The notes beneath the pieces were generated by a model, which did no database searches, was not told where the DNA came from, and saw nothing but the letters and a program-made list of their open reading frames with translations. Made by a program: the position numbers and the translations under genes. From assembly GCA_946221915.1 (NCBI GenBank), contig CAMIKG010000007.1, forward strand, positions 1 to 64,000: a DNA stretch of 64,000 bases, written 5' to 3'. Shown here in pieces: positions 24,925 through 34,011 of this stretch. The DNA comes from an uncultured Erwinia sp. (GTDB lineage: Bacteria; Pseudomonadota; Gammaproteobacteria; Enterobacterales; Enterobacteriaceae). Position 1 is the stretch's first letter. The number at the start of each line of letters is the position of its first letter.

Positions 24925-25083
24925 ATTTTTTACTCGAATTAACCTGGATGGCGACTTGCCTGAATATAGCAGTAACTATAACATGCTTACTGTACTTCGG
25001 AATATTGTCCCGCCTTGATTAAGTGCTGATAAATTAAGCCTGATTGAGCCGGATTAAGACACAACAGGACTGAGTCAGGACAG

Positions 25084-25776
25084 ATGTCGCAATCGCCAAT
25101 CGAGTTAAAAGGCAGTAGTTTTACACTGTCTGTTGTTCACTTACACCACGATCAACCCGACGTGGTTCGCCAGGCGCTCCAGGACAAAATTGACCAGGCT
25201 CCAGCCTTCCTGAAAAATGCCCCTGTGGTGCTTAATGTGGCGACACTTTCCGGTGACGTGAACTGGAAACAGATGCAGCAGGCGGTCAACGCCACCGGTC
25301 TGCGGATTGTCGGCGTCAGCGGCTGCAAAGATGATGCGCTGAAACGCATGATTGCCCGCGCAGGGCTGCCGATTCTCGCCGAAGGCAAAGAACAAAAGAA
25401 GAGCGTGGAACCGGCGCCGGTCGCAGCCGCGGTGGAAAACCCGGTAGCGAAAACCCGCGTGATCAGCACCCCGGTACGTTCCGGGCAACAAATTTATGCG
25501 CGCAACGCCGACCTGATTGTCACTAACAGCGTGAGCGCCGGCGCCGAACTGGTCGCCGATGGCAATATCCATGTCTACGGCATGATGCGTGGACGCGCAC
25601 TGGCAGGCGCCAGCGGCGATCGGGATTGCCAGATCTTTTGCACCAGTTTATCTGCGGAGTTGGTGTCGATAGCCGGTGAATACTGGATTATGGACCAAAT
25701 CCCTGCTGAATTTTTTAGTAAAGCCGCGCGTCTCAGTCTGAAAGACGGCGCGCTGACAATACAAACATTGAATTAG
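25084..25776 (+). CDS. minC: Septum site-determining protein MinC
   Basis: Inhibitor of FtsZ polymerisation recruited to the membrane by MinD. 230 residues. The N-terminal FtsZ-interacting domain (1-105) is joined by an alanine- and proline-rich linker (EPAPVAAAVENPVAK) to a C-terminal right-handed beta-helix dimerisation domain containing GAELVADGNIHVYG and RGRALAGASG. ATG 25084. First gene of minCDE; minD follows after 57 bases. Confidence 0.97.
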   Translation: MSQSPIELKGSSFTLSVVHLHHDQPDVVRQALQDKIDQAPAFLKNAPVVLNVATLSGDVNWKQMQQAVNATGLRIVGVSGCKDDALKRMIARAGLPILAEGKEQKKSVEPAPVAAAVENPVAKTRVISTPVRSGQQIYARNADLIVTNSVSAGAELVADGNIHVYGMMRGRALAGASGDRDCQIFCTSLSAELVSIAGEYWIMDQIPAEFFSKAARLSLKDGALTIQTLN

Positions 25777-25833
25777 TCGGGCTGATGACAGCCCAGCGAA
25801 AGAACTTAGCCCCTTTGTTAAGGAAAGAGACAT

Positions 25834-26646
25834 ATGGCACGCATTATTGTTGTTACATCGGGTAAAGGGGGCGTTGGTAAGACCACGTCAAGCGCGGCCA
25901 TTGCTACCGGTCTGGCGCAGAAAGGCAAAAAAACCGTGGTGATCGATTTCGATATCGGTCTGCGTAACCTCGATCTGATCATGGGTTGCGAACGCCGCGT
26001 GGTGTATGACTTTGTCAACGTTATTCAGGGTGACGCCACACTGAATCAGGCGCTAATTAAAGACAAGCGCACCGAAAACCTGTATATCCTGCCTGCTTCA
26101 CAGACGCGCGACAAAGATGCGCTGACCCGCGAAGGCGTGGAAAAAGTGCTGAACGATCTGTCCACCATGGAGTTCGACTTTGTGGTGTGTGACTCACCGG
26201 CAGGTATCGAAACCGGTGCACTGATGGCGCTCTACTTCGCTGATGAAGCGATTATCACCACCAACCCGGAAGTCTCTTCCGTGCGCGACTCCGACCGTAT
26301 TCTCGGTATCATCGCCTCTAAATCGCGCCGTGCGGAAACCAGCCAGGAGCCTGTCAAAGAGCATCTGCTGCTGACCCGTTACAATCCGGGCCGCGTCAGC
26401 CGTGGCGATATGCTGAGCATGGAAGACGTGCTGGAAATTTTGCGCATTCCGCTGGTCGGCGTGATCCCGGAAGATCAGTCCGTACTGCGTGCGTCTAACC
26501 AGGGTGAGCCAGTGATCCTGGATATCGAGTCCGACGCCGGAAAAGCGTATGCCGACACCGTCGATCGTTTACTCGGAGAAGAACGTCCCTTCCGCTTCAT
26601 CGAAGAAGAGAAGAAGGGTTTCCTGAAACGCCTGTTCGGGGGATAA
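25834..26646 (+). CDS. minD: Septum site-determining ATPase MinD
   Basis: Membrane-cycling ATPase that positions MinC and is displaced by MinE to produce pole-to-pole oscillation. 270 residues. The deviant Walker A motif GKGGVGKTT includes Lys11 and Lys16, and the C-terminal amphipathic membrane-targeting helix ends KGFLKRLFGG. AAGGAAAGAG precedes the ATG. Only one base separates its stop from the minE start. Confidence 0.98.
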   Translation: MARIIVVTSGKGGVGKTTSSAAIATGLAQKGKKTVVIDFDIGLRNLDLIMGCERRVVYDFVNVIQGDATLNQALIKDKRTENLYILPASQTRDKDALTREGVEKVLNDLSTMEFDFVVCDSPAGIETGALMALYFADEAIITTNPEVSSVRDSDRILGIIASKSRRAETSQEPVKEHLLLTRYNPGRVSRGDMLSMEDVLEILRIPLVGVIPEDQSVLRASNQGEPVILDIESDAGKAYADTVDRLLGEERPFRFIEEEKKGFLKRLFGG

Positions 26647-26647
26647 C

Positions 26648-26917
26648 ATGGCCTTACTTGATTTCTTTTTATCCCGAAAAAAGAACACAGCCAATATAGC
26701 CAAGGAACGGCTGCAAATCATTGTGGCGGAACGCAGAAGGAGCGACAGCGAACCGCACTATCTGCCACAACTGAAGCGCGACATACTGGAAGTGATTTGC
26801 AAATATGTGAAGATTGATCCAGAGATGGTCACGGTCCAGCTGGATAACAAAGGGGATGATATTTCAATTCTGGAGCTGAACGTGACGCTACCGGAAGCGG
26901 AAGACGCCCCGAAATGA
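26648..26917 (+). CDS. minE: Cell division topological specificity factor MinE
   Basis: Stimulates MinD ATPase and restricts MinC/MinD to the poles. 89 residues (88 in E. coli). The N-terminal anti-MinCD and membrane-binding segment MALLDFFLSRKKNTANIAKE is nearly identical to E. coli, followed by the topological specificity domain. Translationally coupled to minD. A hairpin follows. Confidence 0.98.
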   Translation: MALLDFFLSRKKNTANIAKERLQIIVAERRRSDSEPHYLPQLKRDILEVICKYVKIDPEMVTVQLDNKGDDISILELNVTLPEAEDAPK

Positions 26918-26937
26918 CGCTTCGCTTATCCTGATTC

Positions 26938-26960
26938 TCCCCTGCATCTTTCGCAGGGGA
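26938..26960. terminator. Hairpin between minE and rnd
   Basis: TCCCCTGC / GCAGGGGA 8-bp stem with a 7-base loop, 20 bases after the minE stop and facing rnd tail to tail. The T-run is weak (AATCTGTTTC), so it is a probable but not strong terminator. Confidence 0.6.
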
Positions 26961-26992
26961 AATCTGTTTCGACAGGCACAGGTTGCCCTGTA

Positions 26993-28114
26993 TCAGTAGT
27001 TCGCCAGCAACTGAGTGATCTCTTCAGCCATCAGTTCACCTCGCCAGCCCGCCAGCAATTCCGGCAAACGTTCACGCGGTTTCAGCTGCCAGTGCCAGCT
27101 CAGCAACTGGTTGATCTGCCTGCGCGATGCCAGCAACTCCGGACTTAATCCCGAACGTTCGCTCACCTGCTGCACCAGCGCTTTAAAATCTTTGAAGGCT
27201 TTGCGGTAATCCGGCTGATCGATGATATTGCTCAGCGGTGCAGGCAGCGCTTCTTCCGGCAGCGCTTCCGCTTCGGCCACCAGTGCAATCAGCGTTTTAC
27301 CGTGAAAACGGATTTCATGGCCGTTCAGCCCCAGGTGATCCAGCTCACCCAGCGAGCCGGGTTGATAACGCGCCACTTTCCATAAATTCTCTTCGCGCAC
27401 CACAAAGTTTACTGCCATATCCTTCTCACGTGCCAGCTCCAGACGCCACGCAGCCAGCAGGCGCAGCACCGCCAGCTGACGCGGACGCAGCTGCGAGGCA
27501 TTGCTGATATCACGCCAGGCATCCTGCGGCGCCAGCACTTCACTGCGGCGCTGGCACAGCAGCGCACATTCACTGAGTGCCGCACTCATCTGCCCCGCAG
27601 CTTCGGTTTCGCTCATCAGCTGGGCCGCAATCGGCAGCAGGTAAAACACATCGGCGGCAGCATAGTCGCACTGGCGCTCAGTGAGCGGGCGCGCCAGCCA
27701 GTCGGTGCGCGACTCGCTCTTGTCGAGCGCCACGCCAGTAAAGGATTCCACAATGGTGGCGAAACCGCAGGAGAGCGGTCGGCCACAAAATGCGGCCAGA
27801 ATTTGTGTATCAATCATCGGCTGCGGCATTACGCCAAACTGGTGCTGAAACACTTCCAGATCTTCGCTGCCGGCATGGAGGAATTTGGTCACCTGCGTAT
27901 CAGTCAGCAGGTCGATAAACGGCGTCCAGTCGGTGATGGGCAGCGGGTCAATCAGCGACAGCTGCTCACCGTCATACAGCTGGATTAAGCCTAACTGGGG
28001 ATAGTAGGTGCGCGTGCGCACAAACTCAGTATCCAGCGCCAGCAGCGGATGGCGGCGCGCAGCCTGGCAAATATCAGCCAGCGCCTGGTTGTCAGTAATT
28101 AATGTGTAATTCAA
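26993..28114 (-). CDS. rnd: Ribonuclease D
   Basis: 3'-to-5' exoribonuclease acting in tRNA 3' maturation. 373 residues (375 in E. coli). A DEDD exonuclease domain is visible: ALDTEFVRT (Asp28, Glu30), FLHAGSEDLEVF, and the third motif AAADVFYLLP; two HRDC-type regions follow. The start is TTG at 28114 (MNYTLI), as in E. coli rnd, which uses UUG. Between it and the fadD stop lie a terminator-like hairpin with a T-run and a second hairpin next to the ribosome site, an arrangement known to limit rnd translation in E. coli. Confidence 0.95.
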   Translation of the reverse strand: MNYTLITDNQALADICQAARRHPLLALDTEFVRTRTYYPQLGLIQLYDGEQLSLIDPLPITDWTPFIDLLTDTQVTKFLHAGSEDLEVFQHQFGVMPQPMIDTQILAAFCGRPLSCGFATIVESFTGVALDKSESRTDWLARPLTERQCDYAAADVFYLLPIAAQLMSETEAAGQMSAALSECALLCQRRSEVLAPQDAWRDISNASQLRPRQLAVLRLLAAWRLELAREKDMAVNFVVREENLWKVARYQPGSLGELDHLGLNGHEIRFHGKTLIALVAEAEALPEEALPAPLSNIIDQPDYRKAFKDFKALVQQVSERSGLSPELLASRRQINQLLSWHWQLKPRERLPELLAGWRGELMAEEITQLLANY

Positions 28115-28129
28115 TGGGGTTCTCTCTCA

Positions 28130-28154
28130 CCACCCGCAAACATAAAACGGGTGG
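28130..28154 (-). promoter_or_regulatory. Leader hairpin adjoining the rnd ribosome binding site
   Basis: CCACCCG and CGGGTGG form a 7-bp stem around an 11-base loop; on the minus strand it ends just before GAGAGAGAACCCCA and the TTG start of rnd. It could mask or expose the ribosome site. Confidence 0.5.
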
Positions 28155-28170
28155 CGTCAGGTGTTAAGCA

Positions 28171-28196
28171 ATAAAAACGCCGGACAATCCGGCGTT
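28171..28196 (-). terminator. Terminator-like hairpin between fadD and rnd
   Basis: AACGCCGG / CCGGCGTT 8-bp stem with a five-base loop, followed on the minus strand by TTTTTATT. It ends fadD transcripts and also sits in the rnd leader about 57 bases before the TTG. Confidence 0.85.
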
Positions 28197-28225
28197 GATT
28201 AATCTTTGCGATACAGCAGGCTGAC

Positions 28226-29911
28226 CTATCCGTTGTTTTGCGCCGCCTTAATGGCTTCATCGCGTAATTCGCGGCGCAGGATCTTGCCGACATTGGTCTT
28301 CGGCAGCTCGTCACGGAATTCGACAATCTTTGGCACTTTATATCCCGTCAGATGACGGCGGCAGTGCGCAATCAGTTCATCTTTAGTCAGTGAATCATCC
28401 TTTTTCACCACGCAGATTTTTACTGCTTCACCGGAAAGTTCGCTTGGTACGCCAATCGCGGCGACTTCACGCACTTTCGCATGCTGCATCAGCACATCTT
28501 CGATCTCATTCGGATAAACATTGAAACCGGAAACCAGAATCATATCCTTTTTGCGATCGACAATACGCAGAAAGCCTTCGCTATCAACGGTAACAATATC
28601 GCCGCTGCGAAGCCATCCATTTTTTAATACTTCATCAGTGGCTTGCGGGTGCTGCCAGTAGCCAGTCATCACCTGCGGCCCTTTTATGCACAGCTCACCC
28701 GGTTCGCCCGGCGCCACTTCATTACCGGCATCATCCACCAGCTTAATATCCGTAGACGGCACCGGCAGGCCAATACTGCCATTGTGGCAGGTAATGTCGT
28801 ACGGGTTCACTGACACCAGCGGTGAACACTCCGTCAGGCCATACCCCTCCAGCACATAATGACCGGTCAGCTTTTCCCAGCGCTCCGCCACGGCTTTTTG
28901 TACTGACATGCCGCCGCCCGCTGAAAGACGCAGCGAGGAGAAATCGAGACGCTGGAAATCTTTATCATTCAGCAGCGCGTTAAACAGCGTATTGACACCG
29001 GTGATGGTGGTAAACGGATATTTACCCAGCTCTTTCACCAGCCCCGGGATATCACGCGGATTGGTGATCAGCAGATTACTGCCACCCAGGTCGACAAACA
29101 GCAGGCAGTTCACCGTCAGGGCGAAAATATGATACAGCGGCAGTGCAGTGACCACGATTTCATCGCCTTCACGCAGCAGTGAACCATAGGTGGCTTTCGC
29201 CTGCTCCAGGTTGGCCTGCATATTGCGGTGGGTGAGCATCGCCCCTTTCGCTACACCGGTGGTGCCGCCGGTATATTGCAGAAATGCCAGGTCATCATTG
29301 ATGATGGCCGGCCGGACATACTGCTGGCGATACCCCTGCTGCAGCGCACTGCGGAACGAGATGGCGTGCGGCAGATGGTATTTCGGCACCAGCCGCTTGA
29401 TGTATTTCACCACAAAGTTGACCAGCGTGGCTTTGGCAGGTGACAGCTGATCGCCCAGCCGCGTCAGAATGACATGCTTCACCTGGGTTTTCGCCACCAC
29501 TTTTTCCAGCGTATGGGCAAAGTTAGAAACCAGCACAATGGCGGCCGCGCCGCTGTCGTTCAGCTGGTGTTCCAGTTCACGCGGCGTGTACAGCGGGTTG
29601 ACGTTCACCACCACCATACCGGCGCGCAGCACGCCAAACAGCGCAATCGGGTACTGCAACAGGTTTGGCATCATCAGCGCCACCCTGTCGCCCTTCTGCA
29701 GGCCAAGCCCATTTTGCAGATAAGCGGCGAACGCACGGCTGCGCTCCTCCAGCTTACGAAACGTCATCGCCTGCCCCATGTTAATGAAGGCGGGTTGATC
29801 GGCATAGCGTTTTGCCGACTGTTCAAATAAATCAATCAGCGATGTGTAGCGTTCAGAATCAATTTCGGCCGGAACATCGGCCGGATAACGGTTAAGCCAA
29901 ACCTTACTCAA
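28226..29911 (-). CDS. fadD: Long-chain fatty acyl-CoA synthetase FadD
   Basis: Activates long-chain fatty acids to acyl-CoA at the inner face of the membrane, at the expense of ATP. 561 residues, the same as E. coli. The AMP-binding signature YTGGTTGVAKGAM lies near 213-225, followed by GYGLTECSPLVS and the fatty-acid signature region WLRSGDIVTVDSEGFLRIVD. The start is TTG at 29911 with GAGGTGAA upstream, giving LSKVWLNRYPADVP; E. coli fadD also starts with TTG. ATGs further up (29974, 29944) lack support. A FadR-like operator lies upstream at 29981. Confidence 0.96.
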   Translation of the reverse strand: MSKVWLNRYPADVPAEIDSERYTSLIDLFEQSAKRYADQPAFINMGQAMTFRKLEERSRAFAAYLQNGLGLQKGDRVALMMPNLLQYPIALFGVLRAGMVVVNVNPLYTPRELEHQLNDSGAAAIVLVSNFAHTLEKVVAKTQVKHVILTRLGDQLSPAKATLVNFVVKYIKRLVPKYHLPHAISFRSALQQGYRQQYVRPAIINDDLAFLQYTGGTTGVAKGAMLTHRNMQANLEQAKATYGSLLREGDEIVVTALPLYHIFALTVNCLLFVDLGGSNLLITNPRDIPGLVKELGKYPFTTITGVNTLFNALLNDKDFQRLDFSSLRLSAGGGMSVQKAVAERWEKLTGHYVLEGYGLTECSPLVSVNPYDITCHNGSIGLPVPSTDIKLVDDAGNEVAPGEPGELCIKGPQVMTGYWQHPQATDEVLKNGWLRSGDIVTVDSEGFLRIVDRKKDMILVSGFNVYPNEIEDVLMQHAKVREVAAIGVPSELSGEAVKICVVKKDDSLTKDELIAHCRRHLTGYKVPKIVEFRDELPKTNVGKILRRELRDEAIKAAQNNG

Positions 29912-29980
29912 GGATTCACCTCGGAAATCGTTATTTATTGTCATCGCAGCCTCACCCACACGACGTTTTAACAATATTTT

Positions 29981-29997
29981 AACTGAGCGTACCAGTT
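29981..29997 (-). promoter_or_regulatory. FadR-like operator upstream of fadD
   Basis: AACTGAGCGTACCAGTT is a 17-bp imperfect palindrome; read toward fadD, AACTGGTACGCTCAGTT retains the TGGT core and the outer arms of the FadR consensus. It sits 70-86 bases upstream of the fadD start. FadR is encoded in this window at 20091. Confidence 0.6.
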
Positions 29998-30060
29998 TGC
30001 AGATGTTTCTGTGATGAGGTTGCGAAGCGTATCACTAAATTTCTCGATCCAGACATTGAT

Positions 30061-30101
30061 AAAACAAAACGGCCCGGTCGCAATATGTTGCGACCGGGCC
30101 G
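30061..30101 (-). terminator. Rho-independent terminator of yeaY
   Basis: A perfect 14-bp stem, CGGCCCGGTCGCAA paired with TTGCGACCGGGCCG, loop TATG, followed on the minus strand by TTTTGTTTT. It separates yeaY from the fadD promoter region. Confidence 0.92.
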
Positions 30102-30153
30102 CTAAAAATAATCTCTGGTATATTCCGGCTCTGCCGTTAAGTGGCAATACGCC

Positions 30154-30750
30154 TTATTCGGTCAGAATCGTCTGGACCTGTGCTGGTGCGCTGTTGTTGT
30201 ACCACCACGGTCCGGGTCCCCAGTAACCACCATGACGGCCGCGCGGCGGACCGTACCAGATCCAGGGATCGATCGGTTGCGGCGGCATCACCACCTGCTG
30301 GGTTAAATGCCAGCGCTGGTAGCCGGCAACATTGACCACAACAAACTGGTAATCAGCATCGCCAACCTTGCCCTTTTCCGTGCCTTTGATCGGCCCGACC
30401 ACAGTAACCATCTGATTATTCAGGTCGACCGGATCAACAAAGCCGTTGATGTCGGCATAAATACGTCCGACGGAGGCGGCACTGAGAATCGGCCGCGCCG
30501 TGCTGTCCAGTGGCTGTGTGGCAATCTCCAGCCGCGTGCGGCCTGTCAGATTGCTGACTTTCACCACTTTACCGCCAAAGCGCGACTCCTGACCGACATA
30601 CAGCTGCGGCGCATTCATCACGCGCAGCAGATCCTGTTGCGGCGTCGGCGAGCTGCCTTTTACCGAGTCAGGCACCGAAACACAGCCAGATAAAAACAGA
30701 GCCGCTACAGCTAACAGCCCCGCAGGGCCAATAAAACGTTTACGCATCAT
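30154..30750 (-). CDS. yeaY: Slp family outer membrane lipoprotein YeaY
   Basis: Lipoprotein related to the starvation-induced Slp protein, 198 residues. The signal peptide ends in the lipobox LFLSGC, with Cys22 to be acylated. Family blocks are GSSPTPQQDLLRVMNAPQLYVGQ split over residues 32-55, RFGGKVV, and HLTQQVVMPPQPIDPW. The C-terminus is rich in glycine and tryptophan. Start ATG 30750 or the ATG one codon later; GGGAGAG precedes both. Between tsaB and fadD, as in E. coli. Confidence 0.93.
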   Translation of the reverse strand: MMRKRFIGPAGLLAVAALFLSGCVSVPDSVKGSSPTPQQDLLRVMNAPQLYVGQESRFGGKVVKVSNLTGRTRLEIATQPLDSTARPILSAASVGRIYADINGFVDPVDLNNQMVTVVGPIKGTEKGKVGDADYQFVVVNVAGYQRWHLTQQVVMPPQPIDPWIWYGPPRGRHGGYWGPGPWWYNNSAPAQVQTILTE

Positions 30751-30804
30751 TCACTCTCCCTGGTACTGTTAGTTTAGACTGTGCGACCGGCAATAAGTTG
30801 CTGC

Positions 30805-31506
30805 TTACTCGCGCCCCGGCAATTTTTTCCAGGTCACTTCGTTACGCAGGTAAACCGGTTCGGCATGCTCCGCCGCCACCGTCGCACCGTTACGCAGCGC
30901 CTGCTGCGCCAGCGGCAGCATATCTTCCGCGGCAGGCAGCTCAACGCCGGCAGAGGTTAAGCTTAGCGCGCTGTCGGTCAGCAGCTGCGGCCAGGCCTGC
31001 CAGCCCGTGCCCACCGTGGCCCATGCGCCGTCCAGCTGCGCCATACGCGCCAGCGCCGCTTCCGGCTTCAGCACCGCTTCGCTCTCTTCACCGTGCCAGT
31101 TGCCCTGCTCATCGCGCTGGTACTCACCCCAGTAAACTTCCCCCATGCGCGCATCAATCGCCGCCAGCACACGGGTTGCGCCTGTGAGACGCCAGGCGCC
31201 CTGCGCCATGGTCGCCAGCGTTGAGACGCCAATCATCGGCAATTCAGCGCCGAGCGCCAGTCCCTGGGCAATACCGATGCCGATACGCACGCCGGTAAAG
31301 CTGCCCGGTCCGCGGCCAAATGCCAGCGCATCAAGTTGCGTCAGCGCCAGCTGGTTGTTCGTCAGCACCTGCTGCACCAGCGGCAGAATGCGCTGCGTAT
31401 GCTCACGCGGACAGAGTTCAAACAGAGCGTCAATATGCTGATCGTTCAGCAGCGCCACTGAGCAGGCTTCAGTGGCCGTATCAATGGCTAAAATTCGCGT
31501 GGACAT
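30805..31506 (-). CDS. tsaB: tRNA threonylcarbamoyladenosine biosynthesis protein TsaB
   Basis: Scaffold/regulatory partner of TsaD in formation of the universal t6A37 tRNA modification; essential in E. coli. 233 residues of the ASKHA fold. The N-terminus MSTRILAIDTATEACSVAL and the block GRGPGSFTGVRIGIGIAQGL are diagnostic. ATG 31506 is chosen because it gives the family start; the frame extends to 31545 without homology. Ends 54 bases before the yeaY start. Confidence 0.95.
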   Translation of the reverse strand: MSTRILAIDTATEACSVALLNDQHIDALFELCPREHTQRILPLVQQVLTNNQLALTQLDALAFGRGPGSFTGVRIGIGIAQGLALGAELPMIGVSTLATMAQGAWRLTGATRVLAAIDARMGEVYWGEYQRDEQGNWHGEESEAVLKPEAALARMAQLDGAWATVGTGWQAWPQLLTDSALSLTSAGVELPAAEDMLPLAQQALRNGATVAAEHAEPVYLRNEVTWKKLPGRE

Positions 31507-31557
31507 AGCAACCTCAGGCGGGATCAAAATTTTTCCGGCGGGCATCTTAGCACAAGA

Positions 31558-33477
31558 TCACGGGAATGGCTGTGCTGGTTGCGCGGTAAGGAACGCCACG
31601 GCGCGCTGCAGATCGCGGGTGCGTGGTGCAGGCGGCAGACTGTTGAGGAAGACAGAGCCATATGGCCGCATCACCAGCCGGTTATCGCAAATCACCACCA
31701 CGCCGCGATCGGCAACGTCGCGGATCAGGCGACCGACGCCCTGCTTCAGGGTGATGACGGCATCCGGCAGCTGCACATCATCGAATGGTTCGCCGCCGCG
31801 TACGCGACAATCTTCCATGCGCGCTTTCAGCAGCGGATCGTCCGGCGAGGTAAACGGCAGTTTATCGATAATCACCAGCGACAGCGCATCACCGCGCACA
31901 TCGACCCCTTCCCAGAAACTGCTGGTCGCCACCAGCAGCGCATTACCTGCGGCGACAAACTGCTTCAGCAGCTGGCCTTTGCTGGTTTCGCCCTGCAGCA
32001 GCACCGGCAGCGTCAGGCTGGCGCGAAACTCGGCGGCCAGGTCGCGCATCATCTGATGTGAAGTGCAGAGGAAGAAGCAGCGGCCATTATTGGCTTCAAT
32101 CAGCGGCAACAGCATACGCGCCAGCTGACGCGCGCCACCCGGCTGATTAGGTGACGGCAGATGGCGCGGCACACACAGCAGCGCCTGACGCTCATAGTCA
32201 AACGGGCTGTTGAGGATCAGCGCCCGCGCGCTGTGCACGCCGAGCCGCTCAACGAAGTGGCTCATCTGTTCATTGACCGCCAGCGTCGCCGAGGTGAAGA
32301 TCCACGCCGCCGGGCGCTCATCCATCACTTCGCGGAAACGTTCGGAGACAGACAGCGGCGTCAGCGCCAGCACAAAGTGGCGGGAATTGCACTCATACCA
32401 GTAGCTGTAGCCGGGTTGTGAGACGTCTTTTAAGCGCTTCAGACGGTTGCGGTACAGCGCCGCGCGCTCATAGGCGGCATCCAGCAGCGCCGAACGACCG
32501 AGCGCCATTTTCGCCACGTCATAACAGAGCTCCAGCGCGTCGTCGAGCAGCGTCAGGGCGCGCTGAATATGCGTATCGCTAAGCAGTTCGCGCAGATTGC
32601 CGCGATAACCTGGGTCGCCCAGCGCCAGACGGAAGTCCTGCGCACACTGCGCCAGACGGTCAGCAGATTTCTGTAACTGCTGCATATCGCGGATTTCGGT
32701 GCGGTAGGCGATGGTGATATCTTTCGCCAGATCGAGCAGCTGGCGGCTGGAGAGTTGCTGACCAAAATACTGGCTGGCGATATCCGGAACCTGATGCGCT
32801 TCATCGAAGATCATCACATCGGCTTCCGGGATCAGTTCGGCAAAACCGCTCTCTTTCACCACCATATCGGCGAGAAACAGATGGTGGTTCACCACCACCA
32901 CGTCGGCATCCATTGCGCGGCGGCGCGCTTTCACCACAAAACACTCTTTATACAGCGGGCAGTCGCTGCCGAGGCAGTTGTCGTTGGTGCTGGTCACCAG
33001 CGGCCAGATGGTGCTGTCTTCCGCCACGCCGCCACAGGTACTGATATCGCCGTCGACGGTTTCGGTCGCCCAGCCACGCAGATGCACCAGGTCGCTCATC
33101 GCCTGTACCGCCAGTTCACCACCGGCCAGCGACTGCTGCTCCATACGTTCAAGGCAGAGATAGTTGGAGCGCCCTTTCAGCAGCGCCAGCTGGCCTTTAA
33201 ACTTCAGCGCGCGCGCCACGGTCGGCAGATCGCGGCTGTAGAGTTGATCCTGCAGCGCTTTTGAACCGGTGGAGATAATCACTTTTTTACCGGAACGCAG
33301 CGCGGGCGCTAAATAGGCGAACGTTTTGCCGGTGCCGGTGCCCGCTTCCACCACCAGCTCACTGCGGCTGCTGATCGCCTCAGCGACCGCGTCCGCCATC
33401 TGCCGCTGTGCCTCACGCGGTTTGAAACCGGGAATTTCCCGCGCCAGTGCGCCGTCTGCTGCAAAATCGTCTGCCAC
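31558..33477 (-). CDS. yoaA: ATP-dependent DNA helicase YoaA (DinG/XPD family)
   Basis: Superfamily 2 Fe-S helicase that works with the polymerase clamp-loader subunit chi in replication-fork repair. 639 residues (636 in E. coli). Walker A EAGTGTGKTFAYL near residue 45, the four cluster cysteines (NYLCLE, STCGG, NCLGSDCPLYKEC), DEAHQ motif II and the C-terminal QGVGRLIRD motif are all visible. The start is GTG at 33477 (MADDFAADG). tsaB follows in the same direction. Confidence 0.95.
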   Translation of the reverse strand: MADDFAADGALAREIPGFKPREAQRQMADAVAEAISSRSELVVEAGTGTGKTFAYLAPALRSGKKVIISTGSKALQDQLYSRDLPTVARALKFKGQLALLKGRSNYLCLERMEQQSLAGGELAVQAMSDLVHLRGWATETVDGDISTCGGVAEDSTIWPLVTSTNDNCLGSDCPLYKECFVVKARRRAMDADVVVVNHHLFLADMVVKESGFAELIPEADVMIFDEAHQVPDIASQYFGQQLSSRQLLDLAKDITIAYRTEIRDMQQLQKSADRLAQCAQDFRLALGDPGYRGNLRELLSDTHIQRALTLLDDALELCYDVAKMALGRSALLDAAYERAALYRNRLKRLKDVSQPGYSYWYECNSRHFVLALTPLSVSERFREVMDERPAAWIFTSATLAVNEQMSHFVERLGVHSARALILNSPFDYERQALLCVPRHLPSPNQPGGARQLARMLLPLIEANNGRCFFLCTSHQMMRDLAAEFRASLTLPVLLQGETSKGQLLKQFVAAGNALLVATSSFWEGVDVRGDALSLVIIDKLPFTSPDDPLLKARMEDCRVRGGEPFDDVQLPDAVITLKQGVGRLIRDVADRGVVVICDNRLVMRPYGSVFLNSLPPAPRTRDLQRAVAFLTAQPAQPFP

Positions 33478-33652
33478 GAACCCTCTCTTCTGCTGCGAGC
33501 TATTCCCACACCTGCGCGTTGCCGCCCGAAAAGGCGCGGGGATAAAAGTACTGTAATTATGTCAGTATTTGCTCGCTATCACCACAACAGATGACAGCGC
33601 AGCCTGTTCTGTGTCAGGCTTAGCGCCAACATCGTTCAGTAAGGAAAGAGAG

Positions 33653-33997
33653 ATGACTATTCAACGTCTTGACCCGGAGCACCGCATGTCGGAAGCCGTG
33701 GTGTATAACAACACCGTCTATTACACCAGCGTGCCGGAAAATCTTGATGAAGATGCGGAGGCGCAGACCGGCAACGCGCTGGCGGTTATTGACCGTATTC
33801 TGACCCGCGTCGGTTCTGATAAAAGCAAAATCCTCGACGCGACGATTTTTCTGGTGGAAAAAGACGATTTCACGGCGATGAACCGGGCATGGGACGCCTG
33901 GGTATCGCCGGGTAATGCGCCGGTGCGCTGCACAGTTCAGGCGCAGCTGATGAACCCGAAATACAAAGTCGAAATTAAGATTATCGCCGCGCTGTAA
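33653..33997 (+). CDS. yoaB: RidA family protein YoaB
   Basis: Member of the YjgF/YER057c/UK114 (RidA) family; relatives deaminate reactive enamine/imine intermediates. 114 residues, same as E. coli YoaB. The conserved arginine and glutamate of the active site lie in PVRCTVQA and KVEIKII. ATG 33653 has AAGGAAAGAG upstream. Convergent with yoaH, divergent from yoaA. Confidence 0.94.
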   Translation: MTIQRLDPEHRMSEAVVYNNTVYYTSVPENLDEDAEAQTGNALAVIDRILTRVGSDKSKILDATIFLVEKDDFTAMNRAWDAWVSPGNAPVRCTVQAQLMNPKYKVEIKIIAAL

Positions 33998-34011
33998 TCG
34001 CCTGCGGCGCG

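Noticed and set aside
28226..29974. Longer FadD of 582 residues starting upstream of the TTG
   Set aside because: The extra 21 residues have no counterpart in the family, and the TTG at 29911 has an excellent ribosome site and gives the E. coli length of 561.
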